A stretch of DNA of 64,000 bases from Gottfriedia acidiceleris (GCF_004138285.1 NZ_SCFN01000008.1:1-64000), one strand, 5' to 3'; shown: positions 1 through 9,867, counted from the stretch's first letter. Notes: a model not told the origin generated them from the letters alone. Translations and numbers: made by a program.

Positions 1-38
1 GGGGGTTTCCCCCTGTGAGAGTAGAACGTCGCCTGGTA
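1..38 (+). rRNA. rrf: 5S ribosomal RNA, 3' end (partial)
   Basis: The window opens inside the 3' part of a Bacillus-type 5S rRNA. The GGGGGTTTCCCCC hairpin followed by TGTGAGAGTAG and ACGTCGCC is the usual end of helix IV and helix I. The 5' part lies outside the window. Compared with the usual Bacillus end (GAGAGTAGGACG) one G is replaced by A (GAGAGTAGAACG). An intrinsic terminator follows within a few bases, so this is the end of an rRNA operon. No tRNA gene is visible between it and the first protein gene. Confidence 0.9.
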
Positions 39-41
39 ATC

Positions 42-74
42 AAAAACATCAGCTATTAGGCTGATGTTTTTTTT
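42..74 (+). terminator. Intrinsic terminator of the rRNA operon
   Basis: A 12-bp perfect stem (AAAAACATCAGC paired with GCTGATGTTTTT) with a six-base loop runs into a T tract. It sits directly after the 5S end and closes the rRNA operon. Confidence 0.9.
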
Positions 75-295
75 ATGTTTAAATTTGCAAATGTCAGTTC
101 TTATCATGACTTTACATATAGAGAGAAAATATCAGAAGTCTAAAAGACAAGTTTAAGAATCGCAACAAGTTCGGATAAAAAATTAACAGTTACTTTACTT
201 TTGCTAAAAATTAATAAAGTAAACAATAATATTAATGCTAGGCAAACACCCTTAATTATAAATCTACATAACCTAGATTGAATGGAGGGAAAAAG

Positions 296-1393
296 ATGAG
301 AGGAAAAATACTCAATTATTATGCAGGAGGTAATACTGCAAAAGGGTTTTATAATCTCTATGACTCAGCTTTAGAGGATTTAGATAAACTATTTATTCTA
401 AAAGGTGGTCCAGGTACTGGGAAATCAACTTTAATGAAAACAATTGGAGAATTGATTGTAAATAAAGGAATCGATATTGAATATTTACATTGCTCTTCAG
501 ATACCAATTCAGTTGATGGCTTAATTATCCCGAAATTTCAAATAGGTATAGTAGACGGAACAGCACCACATGTAATTGAACCAAAAGCTCCAGGGGTTAT
601 TGAGGAATATGTGAATTTAGGTGTTGCTTGGGATTCTAATAAATTATCCGTACACAAGGAAGCAATATTATCACTAAATGCTGAAATTTCTAAGAAGTTT
701 CAAACAGCATATAAAACATTTGCGGCTTCATTAAGTGCCCATGATGAGATTGAAGAAATTTATATCTCTAATATGGACTTTTTAGAAGCTAATAAACTGA
801 CTGACGAATTGATAGCGCAATTTTATGGTAATGACAGTAATACTGAAAAAGACTCCAAAGTAAAACATAGATTTTTAGGTGCAGCAACTCCAAGTGGTGC
901 GGTTGATTATATTCAAAATTTAACAGAAGAAATCGAAAAGCGATATTTTATTAAAGGTAGAGCTGGTTCCGGTAAATCAACAATGTTAAAGAAAATAGCA
1001 GCTGCTGGAGAAGAAAGAGGATATGATGTAGAGATATACCATTGTGGATTTGATCCAAACAGTCTTGATATGGTAATTATTCCGGAAAAAGGTATTGCAA
1101 TCTTTGACAGTACAGCACCACATGAATATTTTCCTGATCGTGAAAATGATGAAATTATTGATATGTATGAACGATGTATTACGCCGGGAACAGATGAGAA
1201 ATATGCTACTGAAATAGAAAGAACAACAAATTCATATAAAGATAAAATGAAAGAAGCAATTTCTTATTTGGCAGAAGCTAAAGTTCTTAGAGACGAATTA
1301 GAAGCTATTTATATTGAAACAATGGACTTTTCAAAAGTTGATAAAATTCAGTCTGAATTAATAGAGGAAATTGAAAGTATCATAAAAAATTAA
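296..1393 (+). CDS. Duplicated P-loop ATPase of unknown function (PRK06851-type)
   Basis: A 365-residue soluble protein built from two copies of a nucleotide-binding domain. Walker A motifs are at residues 37-44 (GGPGTGKS) and 221-228 (GRAGSGKS). After each comes the same block: an HC pair, a stretch ending in IIP, then a D-x-TAPH signature. The gene is therefore an internal tandem duplication. Proteins of this layout occur in Bacilli and Clostridia and are annotated only as ATPases; no reaction is established. The start is set at ATG 296 because GGAGGG lies five bases before it; an upstream in-frame TTG at 278 has no ribosome binding site. It is monocistronic, between the rRNA terminator and its own terminator. 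Family assignment is firm, function unknown. Confidence 0.8.
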   Translation: MRGKILNYYAGGNTAKGFYNLYDSALEDLDKLFILKGGPGTGKSTLMKTIGELIVNKGIDIEYLHCSSDTNSVDGLIIPKFQIGIVDGTAPHVIEPKAPGVIEEYVNLGVAWDSNKLSVHKEAILSLNAEISKKFQTAYKTFAASLSAHDEIEEIYISNMDFLEANKLTDELIAQFYGNDSNTEKDSKVKHRFLGAATPSGAVDYIQNLTEEIEKRYFIKGRAGSGKSTMLKKIAAAGEERGYDVEIYHCGFDPNSLDMVIIPEKGIAIFDSTAPHEYFPDRENDEIIDMYERCITPGTDEKYATEIERTTNSYKDKMKEAISYLAEAKVLRDELEAIYIETMDFSKVDKIQSELIEEIESIIKN

Positions 1394-1408
1394 AATTATC
1401 TAATCTCT

Positions 1409-1442
1409 AAAAAGGCGAAACCAAAATGGTATCGCCTTTTTT
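1409..1442 (+). terminator. Intrinsic terminator after the duplicated ATPase gene
   Basis: AAAAGGCGA and TCGCCTTTT arms, extended by ACC/GGT, enclose a short loop and are followed by a T run, 15 bases after the stop codon. Confidence 0.88.
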
Positions 1443-1871
1443 AATTTAAATTATTAGTACTTATTAATCATTTTTTCTACGGAATTAGAATAAATATATG
1501 AAATTAAACAAATTTTCTTTATATTTCCACAAATTAAAATGAAAAAGAGTATATATTATTAAAAATTTCCGACACAATTATTGAATTATCGTTATATAAT
1601 TTAGAATTTTTACAATTAATTTTGTCTAATACAATTTTTTTTGCCGTTTTTTGTAGAAATAACGCCTTAAATCATATGAAATTCCCCCAATTTACTTCGA
1701 AATATGTTGAATGTACATTTAGATAGTATTGTATTTATTTACTCACTTAATGGTAAGGGCTTAAGTTTAAACAAATTGACTATTCTCTATTTATTAAACT
1801 ACTAACCTCTTAATCATAGTATTAAAGTAAATACATAATCGAAATATTACACTCATAAAAGGAGAACTCTA
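1443..1871 (+). other. Non-coding AT-rich upstream region of the first subtilase
   Basis: About 430 bases with no convincing reading frame. A possible -35 (TTGACT at 1776-1781) precedes an AT-rich stretch that could hold a -10, and AAAGGAGAA just before ATG 1872 is the ribosome binding site. Nothing else is recognisable. A long upstream region fits a regulated secreted-enzyme gene, but no operator could be named. Confidence 0.4.
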
Positions 1872-4800
1872 ATGAAATTCAGTAAAATTATACCGTTTAA
1901 AGTAATGACTACTGTGGCTTTATCCTCTTTGATTTTCTCATCTTATACGGCTCTTGCGGAAAATAATGATACAACTACTCAAGCGATTGAGGATCAATTA
2001 CCACAATTACTAGATCAAAGTCCAAAAGGCAAAGAGGACTTATATAAAGATATAAAAAAGGAAGAGTCTGAGAAAACGTATAAACCTACCGATAATGTTC
2101 GTTTTATAGTGCAAATTGAACAACCATCAACTACTGACACTTCTACATCAAACAAAAAATCCTTATTTAAAGAAAAACAAGACAAAGTAATCGAAGAAAT
2201 CACAAAGAATAATAAGGCTAAATCAAATTCCCCTAAATTAAAACAACGTTTCTTTGAAGGGTTCAATGGTTTTAGTGTTGAGACGGAATATCAGAATCTC
2301 AATGAAATTAAGTCTATTCCTGGAGTACTTAACGTAAGTGTTGCAAAAACTTACCATGAAACAATGGCAGCGAGTAAAGAATTAGTACAAGCTCAAAAGG
2401 TTTGGAATCAATATGGTTATCAAGGTGAAGGATTACTTGTAGCCGTAGTTGATACAGGTATTGACTATACGCATAAGGACATGAAGTTGACTGAAAAAGG
2501 TAAACAAAAACAGAAGTTAACGCAAAGTGGAATTAGTAGTAAATTAGGCTCAACTTCTGTAAACGATATTTGGTACACAGATAAAGTACCAACAGGCTAT
2601 GATTGGGCTGATAATGACACGGATGTGATCCCTCATGGAGATGGAAGTCCACACGGTACGCATGTTTCAGGTACAATTGGTGCAAATGGTGACGAGGCGA
2701 ATAGTGGTGTTCAAGGAATCGCGCCTGGAACTCAATTATTAGCTGAAAAAGTGTTCTCCGATATAGGTGGAGGTGCATCCGAGGATAACATCATCGCAGG
2801 GATCGAGCATGCTGTTACAATGGGTGCAGATGTTATTAATATGAGTTTAGGTGTTGATGCAGGTTTTGTAGGAGAAGACTTTGACCCAATTCAGAAGGCG
2901 ATTCGTTATGCAACGGAACAGGGTACACTTGTAATAGTTTCTGGTGGTAACTCAGCCTACAGTACAAAACACAACTTATTATTCCCTTCTGCTTATCAGC
3001 CATATGCAGAAAATCCAGATATTGGAACAGTAGGTGCACCTGGAGTAAGCCCTTTTGCTTTATCAGTTGCTTCTTATGAAAATACAAAAGTGCACTTAAA
3101 TACTTTAGGGGATGCTAATGGTTTTAAACTTCCTTTCCAAGATCAAACTTACTTTGCACCAAAGTACAACTTTAAACTTTCTAAAAATTTAAACCCTGGT
3201 CAAGAGTATGAGTTAGTCTACGTAGGCGAAGGTTCGAAAACTGCTGATTTTATTAATAAAAACGTAGAAGGAAAAATCGTTGTAGCAAAAATGAACAATC
3301 AATATACTTCATATTCATTTGTTCAATTTAACGCTGCAAAATATAAAGCAAAAGCTGTTATTGTCATCCCGCCTAGTAATATAGTAGATTATCCGACTCT
3401 AAGATTTAGTGAATTTTCAATTCCAGCTGCAACAACTGGTAAGGCTGTAGGTCAAGAATTAATAAATAAATTAGCTAATAATCAAATTGTTAAGATGAAG
3501 TTAGACGGAGATACATGGATTGATAATCCTGATAAAAACACGATGTCTGATTTTTCATCATACGGTGCACCAAGTACACTAGATTTTAAACCAGAAATCT
3601 CTGGTCCTGGTGGAAATATTTACTCAACGGTTCCTGGAAATGATTATGAAGTCATGAGTGGTACATCTATGGCAGCTCCTCATGTTGCTGGTGGTTCAGC
3701 ATTGGTGTTACAGTCACTTTATGAAAAAGGATTACAGCATTCAGAAAATACTGCTTTAAAAGCAAAAATAGCTTTAATGAACACATCAAATATTGTAATG
3801 GATCCAAGTACAAATGGAGAAGTTCCATATTCACCACGCGTTCAAGGCTCTGGTTTAATGCAAATTCAAAATGCGATTAGTACACCAGTCATTGTTACAA
3901 ATAGAATCGGTTCTCTAGAGCAAGCTGGAGCAGTAGCTTTAAAAGAAATTGGAAAAAGTACTAGCTTTAAATTAAATGTTGAAGCATTTGATGCACCAAA
4001 AGAGAAAAATAATAGCGATGACATCGAATACAATGTTTATGTAGATTTATTAAAAGATAAAACGGAAACAAAGCAATTTGATTTAGATAATAATGGTACC
4101 CTTGATTCAAAAGATTATTTAACATTAATAAGTGAACGAATTGATGGCGCAGCAATTACTGTAAATGATAATAAAGTAACTTACAAAGATGGTTCATTAC
4201 TGAAAATTAAACCAGGTCAAACAAAAATGCTGACTATTAATGTAAATTTACCAGATTCATTAAAGAAAAATAGTTTTGTTGAAGGATTTGTTCGTTTAGT
4301 TCCTGTAACTAAAGACCAAGATAGAGCTGTACCAATTTCTGTTCCTTATATGGGATTCTATGGAAAATGGGACGAGCCAAAAAACATTGATCCTCCAGCA
4401 TGGGAAAAAGATGCGTTTTTAGGTTATACAGCGCTTTGGGATGGGACTTCAGAACGTTATCCAAAAGGATTTAATCCAACAACTGGTACATTCGATCTTA
4501 ACAAAATCGCAATTTCGCCAAACTACCATTTAAATGGAATTTATTCTTCATTTACGGCTTTACGTAATTTAAAAGAAACTGAAATGAATATCGAAGACCA
4601 ATCAGGTAATACGGTTAAATATTTAGGTAATTTTAGTGAGTTCGATGGAAAGCCATATAAATTCAGAAAAAATATAATGTCATATGGTGATACCAGCTAT
4701 AACGAACTTTATGCTTGGGATATGACAGATGAGTCCGGAGAATTTGTTCCAGATGGAGACTATAAATATGTAATTAGAACAACATTAGATTATCCAGGTG

Positions 4801-5384
4801 CCAAACCACAAGAAGTGAAAATGCCAGTAAAAGTTGATTCAGTACTTCCTAAAGTTACAGACATTACAGTTACGCCAAAAAATGGAAAGTTCGAAATTTC
4901 ATGGAAGGGTACTGATGAGAATGGATACGCAGGTTCAGTTGTTTGGGTTAATGGAAATCAATATTCACCAGGAGCAGCACAAACATTACTAGTAAATGTT
5001 GAACCGAAAAATATAGTTGTAGTTGGAGCCGACAACGCATTTAACCACTCACACACTTCTTGGGGGGACCAAAGTTCACAATACAAGAGTCCATGGATCG
5101 TTCTTTCAAATGCTAGTATTTATCCGACTACAAATATAAACCAAAACAAAGCAGCAGAAATTGCTATGTTTGCTCAAAACAGAGTAGACTTTACCTTAAA
5201 TGTGAAAGATGCAAATGGAAAAATTGTCGATTCATCTGAATTTAAAAATGAAAAAGAATTTAAGACTAAATGGATTCCAGAAGCTGTTCTGCCAAACGGC
5301 ACATACTATATCTCTGCTGATGTTACGACAAAAGATGGGTTCAAAGTAACATCAACTCCGACTAAAGTAACGGTTGTTCAATAA
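1872..5384 (+). CDS. Secreted subtilisin-like serine protease (S8, Vpr/lactocepin-like)
   Basis: A 1170-residue exported protease. A Sec signal peptide covers about residues 1-29 (hydrophobic core, then ALAE). A propeptide of the I9 inhibitor type follows (FIVQIEQP near residue 79). The S8 domain has catalytic Asp194 (VVDTGIDYTH), His261 (HGTHVSG) and Ser599 (GTSMAAPHVAGG). A PA-like insert of about 200 residues lies between His and Ser, as in Vpr and lactocepins, and may govern access of protein substrates. After the catalytic domain come an Fn3-like segment and beta-rich repeats to the end. There is no sortase motif or wall-binding repeat, so it is probably released. The start is ATG 1872 with AAAGGAGAA in front. 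It stands alone between two terminators, just before the purine operon. All catalytic residues are present. Substrate is unknown; nutrient or surface-protein degradation is inferred. Confidence 0.93.
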   Translation: MKFSKIIPFKVMTTVALSSLIFSSYTALAENNDTTTQAIEDQLPQLLDQSPKGKEDLYKDIKKEESEKTYKPTDNVRFIVQIEQPSTTDTSTSNKKSLFKEKQDKVIEEITKNNKAKSNSPKLKQRFFEGFNGFSVETEYQNLNEIKSIPGVLNVSVAKTYHETMAASKELVQAQKVWNQYGYQGEGLLVAVVDTGIDYTHKDMKLTEKGKQKQKLTQSGISSKLGSTSVNDIWYTDKVPTGYDWADNDTDVIPHGDGSPHGTHVSGTIGANGDEANSGVQGIAPGTQLLAEKVFSDIGGGASEDNIIAGIEHAVTMGADVINMSLGVDAGFVGEDFDPIQKAIRYATEQGTLVIVSGGNSAYSTKHNLLFPSAYQPYAENPDIGTVGAPGVSPFALSVASYENTKVHLNTLGDANGFKLPFQDQTYFAPKYNFKLSKNLNPGQEYELVYVGEGSKTADFINKNVEGKIVVAKMNNQYTSYSFVQFNAAKYKAKAVIVIPPSNIVDYPTLRFSEFSIPAATTGKAVGQELINKLANNQIVKMKLDGDTWIDNPDKNTMSDFSSYGAPSTLDFKPEISGPGGNIYSTVPGNDYEVMSGTSMAAPHVAGGSALVLQSLYEKGLQHSENTALKAKIALMNTSNIVMDPSTNGEVPYSPRVQGSGLMQIQNAISTPVIVTNRIGSLEQAGAVALKEIGKSTSFKLNVEAFDAPKEKNNSDDIEYNVYVDLLKDKTETKQFDLDNNGTLDSKDYLTLISERIDGAAITVNDNKVTYKDGSLLKIKPGQTKMLTINVNLPDSLKKNSFVEGFVRLVPVTKDQDRAVPISVPYMGFYGKWDEPKNIDPPAWEKDAFLGYTALWDGTSERYPKGFNPTTGTFDLNKIAISPNYHLNGIYSSFTALRNLKETEMNIEDQSGNTVKYLGNFSEFDGKPYKFRKNIMSYGDTSYNELYAWDMTDESGEFVPDGDYKYVIRTTLDYPGAKPQEVKMPVKVDSVLPKVTDITVTPKNGKFEISWKGTDENGYAGSVVWVNGNQYSPGAAQTLLVNVEPKNIVVVGADNAFNHSHTSWGDQSSQYKSPWIVLSNASIYPTTNINQNKAAEIAMFAQNRVDFTLNVKDANGKIVDSSEFKNEKEFKTKWIPEAVLPNGTYYISADVTTKDGFKVTSTPTKVTVVQ

Positions 5385-5397
5385 AAGTCAATAATTG

Positions 5398-5441
5398 AAA
5401 AAGCTATCTTTCCCATTTATTATAGGGATAGATAGCTTTTT
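5398..5441 (+). terminator. Intrinsic terminator after the first subtilase
   Basis: AAAAGCTATC pairs with GATAGCTTTT, with an inner CCC/GGG pairing, and the 3' arm runs into a T tract. It separates the protease from the purine control region. Confidence 0.88.
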
Positions 5442-5550
5442 TGTTCTTCATTGATTATTCGATAATAGAAATCCGAATAAGAAATAAAAAAATTACAGTT
5501 GCTATCAGTAATTTAATAAAAATAGGCATCATAGAATGTATAAAACTGAG

Positions 5551-5627
5551 TAAAACACGAACATTAAAATATTTTTTAAGAAAAACATTCATATTTTGTT
5601 GAAAAAAGAGTAATAAATTGATACTAT
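5551..5627 (+). promoter_or_regulatory. Purine operon promoter with PurR-box-like site
   Basis: A sigma-A promoter is visible: TTGAAA at 5599-5604 and TACTAT at 5622-5627, spaced 17 bases. Upstream, AAACACGAACATT (about 5553-5565) matches the CGAA-core PurBox of Bacillus pur control regions. A weaker inverted partner (AACATTCATATTT) lies about 30 bases further on, overlapping the upstream edge of the promoter. In B. subtilis PurR binds two such inverted boxes and is released by PRPP. The promoter is clear; the second box is degenerate. Confidence 0.65.
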
Positions 5628-5646
5628 AGAGATAGGAAATTTAGCA

Positions 5647-5719
5647 AACCTCATATAAGTTTGGGAATATGGCCCAAAAGTTTCTACCTAGTAACCTTAA
5701 ATTACTGGACTATGAGGGG
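5647..5719 (+). promoter_or_regulatory. Guanine (purine) riboswitch aptamer
   Basis: A canonical purine aptamer. P1 is CCTCATA (5649-5655) with TATGAGG (5711-5717). P2 is TTGGG/CCCAA (5661-5665, 5673-5677), and P3 is TAGTAA paired with TTACTG around the CCTTAAA loop. The conserved AAGTTTCTACC junction is present. The base equivalent to position 74 is C (5710, in GGACTATG), which specifies guanine or hypoxanthine rather than adenine. It sits between the pur promoter and a terminator, so ligand binding should promote premature termination. Confidence 0.95.
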
Positions 5720-5750
5720 AAGTTAATCACACGTGTACGTTATCAGTATA

Positions 5751-5807
5751 CGCCTAAGTAGATTATCTTTCTCGCCATAGAGGGATATTTCTATTTAGGC
5801 GTTTTTT
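5751..5807 (+). terminator. Riboswitch-controlled intrinsic terminator
   Basis: The 12-base arms CGCCTAAGTAGA and TCTATTTAGGCG form a long stem followed by six T. It is placed between the guanine aptamer and purE, as in the B. subtilis pur leader, and is the expression platform. Confidence 0.9.
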
Positions 5808-5863
5808 GTTGGAAATTTATTGTAAAAATAAAAAAATAGCGAATAAACTTGGGGGAAAAGCAG

Positions 5864-6349
5864 ATGAAACCGGTAGTTGGTGTCATTATGGGGAGTACAA
5901 GTGATTGGGAAACAATGAAACATGCTTGTGATGTGTTAGAAGAGCTAAATATAAGCTATGAGAAACGAGTTGTTTCGGCACATCGTACACCAGATTTAAT
6001 GTTTGAGTATGCAGAATCAGCTAGAGAACGTGGTATTAAAGTAATTATTGCAGGTGCAGGCGGGGCTGCTCACTTACCAGGAATGGTAGCAGCAAAAACG
6101 ACACTTCCAGTAATTGGTGTACCAGTACAATCAAAAGCTTTAAATGGTTTAGATTCATTATTATCAATTGTACAAATGCCAGGTGGTGTACCTGTTGCAA
6201 CTGTTGCAATTGGTAAAGCAGGTGCGACGAATGCAGGCTTACTTGCAGCTCAAGTATTAAGTATCCAAGATCAAGAAGTTTATTTAGCATTAGAAACTCG
6301 TCGTGAAAACACTACTAAACAAGTTCTAGAAAGCAGTGAATCACTATGA
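5864..6349 (+). CDS. purE: N5-carboxyaminoimidazole ribonucleotide mutase
   Basis: A 161-residue PurE that moves the carboxyl group of N5-CAIR to C4 to give CAIR, the step after PurK. The family fingerprint is intact: [10 protein letters not shown] near the N terminus, then SAHRTPD and [11 protein letters not shown]. Length agrees with B. subtilis PurE (about 162). The start is ATG 5864, with GGGGGAAA eight bases upstream; an in-frame TTG at 5849 would put the ribosome binding site inside the gene. It is the first gene of the purine operon, after the riboswitch terminator, and overlaps purK by four bases. Confidence 0.97.
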   Translation: MKPVVGVIMGSTSDWETMKHACDVLEELNISYEKRVVSAHRTPDLMFEYAESARERGIKVIIAGAGGAAHLPGMVAAKTTLPVIGVPVQSKALNGLDSLLSIVQMPGGVPVATVAIGKAGATNAGLLAAQVLSIQDQEVYLALETRRENTTKQVLESSESL

Positions 6350-7494
6350 ATAGCAAAGTAATTCTACCAGGACAAACAATAGGGATCATCGGAGGAGGCC
6401 AACTTGGAAGAATGATGGCGCTTTCAGCGAAAGAAATGGGCTATAAAATAGCGGTTTTAGATCCTACTCCAAACTCGCCTTGTGGGCAAGTATCTGATAT
6501 AGAGATTACGGCTGAGTATTCTAATATAGAAGCAATTAAACAGCTTGCGAAAGTAAGTGATGTTATAACATATGAATTTGAAAATATTGATGTAAACGCA
6601 CTTGAGTATTTAGATGAACATTCCTATTTACCTCAAGGTAGTGAGTTATTAAAGCTAACAAGAAATAGATTAACTGAAAAAACAGCTATTCAAAATTTAG
6701 GAATTAAGGTTGCTCCATTTCGATTAGTAGAAAATGAAGAGCAATTTTCTGAAGCAGTTAGGAAAATAGGTTTACCAGCTGTTTTGAAAACGACAACAGG
6801 TGGTTATGACGGAAAAGGGCAAGTTGTTTTAAGATCTGAAGAAGACTTTGTTGAAGCGTTAGAACTTGTTAAAAAACAGCAATGTATTCTTGAGGGCTGG
6901 GTTCCTTTTGAAAAAGAATTGTCAATAATTGTCGCAAGAAATAGTAATGGAGAAGTAAGTACGTTTCCAATAGCAGAGAATGTTCATATAAATCAAATTC
7001 TGCATACTTCATCTGTACCGGCAAATACCTCAAAATCAGTAATAGAAACAGCAGAGAACTATGCAAAAAAAGTAGCTAGCTCATTTCATCTTGTAGGCGT
7101 TTTAGCAATTGAGTTATTTGTAACAGAAGATGAGCAGGTTTATATTAATGAATTAGCTCCGCGTCCACATAATACAGGACACTATACGATGGAGGCAGTT
7201 GAAACTTCACAATTTAAGCAGCATATTCGAGCGGTTTGTAATCTACCATTAGGGAATACGGAATTACTTAAACCAGTTGTAATGGTGAATATATTAGGTG
7301 AACATGTTGAAGAAGTATTGAATGTAATGCAAAATGATAGTACATTAAATGTCCATCTTTATGGTAAAGAAGAAAGCAAAAAAGGCCGTAAAATGGGACA
7401 TATTAATATAATGGCAGCATCAACGGAACTAGCGATGCAAAAAGTACAAGAGTTAGGGATTTGGGAACAAAACCCGATGGAGGTAAAAATATGA
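6346..7494 (+). CDS. purK: 5-(carboxyamino)imidazole ribonucleotide synthase
   Basis: A 382-residue ATP-grasp enzyme that carboxylates AIR with bicarbonate and ATP to N5-CAIR, the substrate of PurE. It opens with a [12 protein letters not shown] nucleotide-binding loop and carries the ATP-grasp features [11 protein letters not shown] and [12 protein letters not shown]. The start ATG overlaps the purE stop in an ATGA arrangement, indicating translational coupling. The same ATGA overlap joins it to purB. Confidence 0.97.
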   Translation: MNSKVILPGQTIGIIGGGQLGRMMALSAKEMGYKIAVLDPTPNSPCGQVSDIEITAEYSNIEAIKQLAKVSDVITYEFENIDVNALEYLDEHSYLPQGSELLKLTRNRLTEKTAIQNLGIKVAPFRLVENEEQFSEAVRKIGLPAVLKTTTGGYDGKGQVVLRSEEDFVEALELVKKQQCILEGWVPFEKELSIIVARNSNGEVSTFPIAENVHINQILHTSSVPANTSKSVIETAENYAKKVASSFHLVGVLAIELFVTEDEQVYINELAPRPHNTGHYTMEAVETSQFKQHIRAVCNLPLGNTELLKPVVMVNILGEHVEEVLNVMQNDSTLNVHLYGKEESKKGRKMGHINIMAASTELAMQKVQELGIWEQNPMEVKI

Positions 7495-8786
7495 TTGAAC
7501 GTTATTCACGCCCAGAAATGGCAGCAATTTGGACAGAAGAAAACAAATTTAAAGCTTGGTTAGAAGTTGAAATCTTAGCATGTGAAGCATGGGCTGAATT
7601 AGGGGATATTCCTAAAGAAGATGTAAAAGTGTTACGTGAAAAAGCTTCTTTCGATATAAACCGAATTTATGAAATTGAAAAAGAAACACGTCATGATGTA
7701 GTCGCATTTACACGTGCAGTTTCTGAAACATTAGGCGATGAACGTAAATGGGTACATTATGGCTTAACATCAACTGATGTAGTAGACACGGCACTTTCAT
7801 ACTTACTACGCCAGGCAAATGATATCTTATTAAAAGATCTAGAGAACTTCATTGGAATTCTTGAAACGAAAGCTAAAGAACATAAGTACACAGTAATGAT
7901 GGGACGTACTCACGGTGTACATGCAGAACCAACTACTTTTGGCTTGAAACTTGCATTATGGACTGAAGAAATGAAACGTAACTTAGAGCGATTTAAGAAT
8001 GCGATTGAAACAGTTCGAGTAGGTAAAATCTCAGGCGCTGTTGGAACATACGCAAATATTCCTCCATTTGTTGAAGAATATGTTTGTGAAAAGTTAGGAA
8101 TTCAAGCAGCTCCAATTTCAACTCAAACATTACAACGTGATCGTCATGCTCACTACATGGCAACACTATCTTTAATTGCAACTTCAATTGAGAAGTTTGC
8201 AACTGAAGTACGTGGATTACAAAAAAGTGAAACACGTGAAGTTGAAGAATTCTTTGCAAAAGGTCAAAAAGGCTCTTCTGCAATGCCACATAAACGTAAT
8301 CCAATTGGATCTGAAAACATGACAGGTTTAGCTCGTGTAATTAGAGGTCATATGGTAACGGCTTATGAAAATGTATCACTTTGGCATGAAAGAGATATCT
8401 CACATTCATCTGCAGAAAGAATCATCTTACCGGATGCAACAATACTTTTAAATTACATGTTAAATCGATTTGGAAATATTGTTAAAAACCTTACTGTATT
8501 CCCTGAGAATATGAAACGTAACATGGACCGTACTTACGGATTAATTTATTCTCAACGTGTACTTCTTGCTTTAATTGAAAAAGGAATGTCACGTGAAGAG
8601 GCTTATGATACTGTTCAACCAAAAGCAATGGAAGCTTGGGAAACTCAAGTACAGTTTAAAGAGCTTGTAGAAGCAGAGGAAAAAATTACTTCTTTATTAT
8701 CTCAAGAAGAAATTAATGATTGCTTTGACTACAGCTACCACTTAAGTCAAGTCGATACAATTTTTGAACGCTTAGGATTAAATTAA
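7491..8786 (+). CDS. purB: Adenylosuccinate lyase
   Basis: A 431-residue fumarase/aspartase-superfamily lyase. It acts twice: SAICAR to AICAR plus fumarate in IMP synthesis, and adenylosuccinate to AMP. The superfamily signature [11 protein letters not shown] lies in the middle, with [11 protein letters not shown] and [11 protein letters not shown] supplying other active-site loops. The start is ATG 7491, with GGAGG at 7479-7483; an in-frame TTG 30 bases upstream lies inside purK and is not supported. It is followed by the only sizeable early gap in the operon, which holds a 16-bp hairpin. Confidence 0.97.
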   Translation: MIERYSRPEMAAIWTEENKFKAWLEVEILACEAWAELGDIPKEDVKVLREKASFDINRIYEIEKETRHDVVAFTRAVSETLGDERKWVHYGLTSTDVVDTALSYLLRQANDILLKDLENFIGILETKAKEHKYTVMMGRTHGVHAEPTTFGLKLALWTEEMKRNLERFKNAIETVRVGKISGAVGTYANIPPFVEEYVCEKLGIQAAPISTQTLQRDRHAHYMATLSLIATSIEKFATEVRGLQKSETREVEEFFAKGQKGSSAMPHKRNPIGSENMTGLARVIRGHMVTAYENVSLWHERDISHSSAERIILPDATILLNYMLNRFGNIVKNLTVFPENMKRNMDRTYGLIYSQRVLLALIEKGMSREEAYDTVQPKAMEAWETQVQFKELVEAEEKITSLLSQEEINDCFDYSYHLSQVDTIFERLGLN

Positions 8787-8791
8787 TAAAT

Positions 8792-8837
8792 AATTGTTTG
8801 GCTAAGATTAGAGAAAAAAATTCTTAGCCAAACAATT
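8792..8837 (+). other. Perfect 16-bp intra-operon hairpin between purB and purC
   Basis: AATTGTTTGGCTAAGA and TCTTAGCCAAACAATT are exact reverse complements separated by 14 bases. No T run follows, so it is not a standard terminator. It begins six bases after the purB stop. It may protect the 3' end of purEKB mRNA, pause polymerase, or be a processing site. Confidence 0.75.
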
Positions 8838-8902
8838 CAAATAACAGATAAAGCATAAATTCTATTGGGTGTTTAAATGAGGATATGGGAGGCATTGTTA
8901 GC

Positions 8903-9625
8903 ATGGCAGAGCAAGTAATGTTGTATGAGGGAAAAGCAAAAAGAATTTTCTCAACTGAGAATCCTGAAATTGTAAGAGTTGTGTACAAAGATTCAGCAAC
9001 TGCATTTAACGGTGAAAAGAAAGCAGAGATTGCCGGTAAAGGTCGCTTGAATAATGCAATTACTAGTTTACTATTTTCAAAGTTAATGGAAACAGGTATT
9101 GCTACTCATTTCGTAGAAAAAACTTCAGAACTTGAACAACTTGTAAAACGAGTAACTATTGTACCAATTGAAGTAGTTGTTAGAAATATCGTTGCTGGTA
9201 GCTTATCGAAACGCATGGGATTAGATGAAGGTGTTAAGTTAGAAAAGCCAATCATCGAGTTTTATTACAAACGTGATGATTTAGGTGATCCGATTATTAA
9301 TGAAGATCATATCGCTGCACTTGAACTAGCAACAACTGAAGATCTTGTAACAATTAAAGAAATTGCTCTCCGTGTTAATGATGTACTATTAGAACAGTTT
9401 AATGAATGTAATGTTCGATTAGTCGATTTTAAATTAGAGTTTGGCAAATTAAATGATGGAACTATTTTATTAGCAGATGAGATTTCACCAGATACTTGCC
9501 GATTATGGGATAAAGATACAAACGCGAAATTTGATAAAGATGTATTCCGTAGAGATTTAGGTAACTTAACAGATGGATACGAAGAAATTTTAAAACGCTT
9601 AGGGGGATTATCATGTTCAAAGTAA
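8903..9625 (+). CDS. purC: Phosphoribosylaminoimidazole-succinocarboxamide synthase (SAICAR synthetase)
   Basis: A 240-residue ligase that joins aspartate to CAIR using ATP. Conserved blocks are LYEGKAKRIF at the N terminus, KDSATAFNGEKKAEI, VPIEVVVRNIVAGS and DEISPDTCRLWD. The start is taken at ATG 8903 with GGGAGG about ten bases upstream. An earlier in-frame ATG at 8885 overlaps that ribosome binding site and would add six residues not normally present. The 3' end overlaps purS by 13 bases. Confidence 0.96.
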   Translation: MAEQVMLYEGKAKRIFSTENPEIVRVVYKDSATAFNGEKKAEIAGKGRLNNAITSLLFSKLMETGIATHFVEKTSELEQLVKRVTIVPIEVVVRNIVAGSLSKRMGLDEGVKLEKPIIEFYYKRDDLGDPIINEDHIAALELATTEDLVTIKEIALRVNDVLLEQFNECNVRLVDFKLEFGKLNDGTILLADEISPDTCRLWDKDTNAKFDKDVFRRDLGNLTDGYEEILKRLGGLSCSK

Positions 9626-9867
9626 GAGTATTCGTTACATTAAGAGAAAGTGTTTTAGATCCACAAGGAAATGCAGTTAAAAATGCACTTCATAGCATGA
9701 ATTTTAGCGAAGTTCAAGATGTTCGTATCGGTAAATATATGGAATTATTGATTGATAAAAATGTTGCAGATTTAGATACTACTGTAAAAGAAATGTGTGA
9801 AAAGTTATTAGCAAACATCGTAATTGAAGATTACCGTTATGAGGTAGAGGAGGTAGTCGCACAGTGA
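9613..9867 (+). CDS. purS: Phosphoribosylformylglycinamidine synthase subunit PurS
   Basis: An 84-residue small subunit of the three-part FGAM synthase of Gram-positive bacteria. PurS dimers hold PurQ and PurL together and help pass ammonia between them. The length equals that of B. subtilis PurS, and [16 protein letters not shown] is the usual opening. AGGGGGA precedes ATG 9613. The gene overlaps both purC and purQ. Confidence 0.96.
   Translation: MFKVRVFVTLRESVLDPQGNAVKNALHSMNFSEVQDVRIGKYMELLIDKNVADLDTTVKEMCEKLLANIVIEDYRYEVEEVVAQ

Noticed and set aside
76-295. tRNA gene after the 5S rRNA
   Set aside because: No cloverleaf or TTCGAATC-like T-loop is present; the sequence is AT-rich leader.
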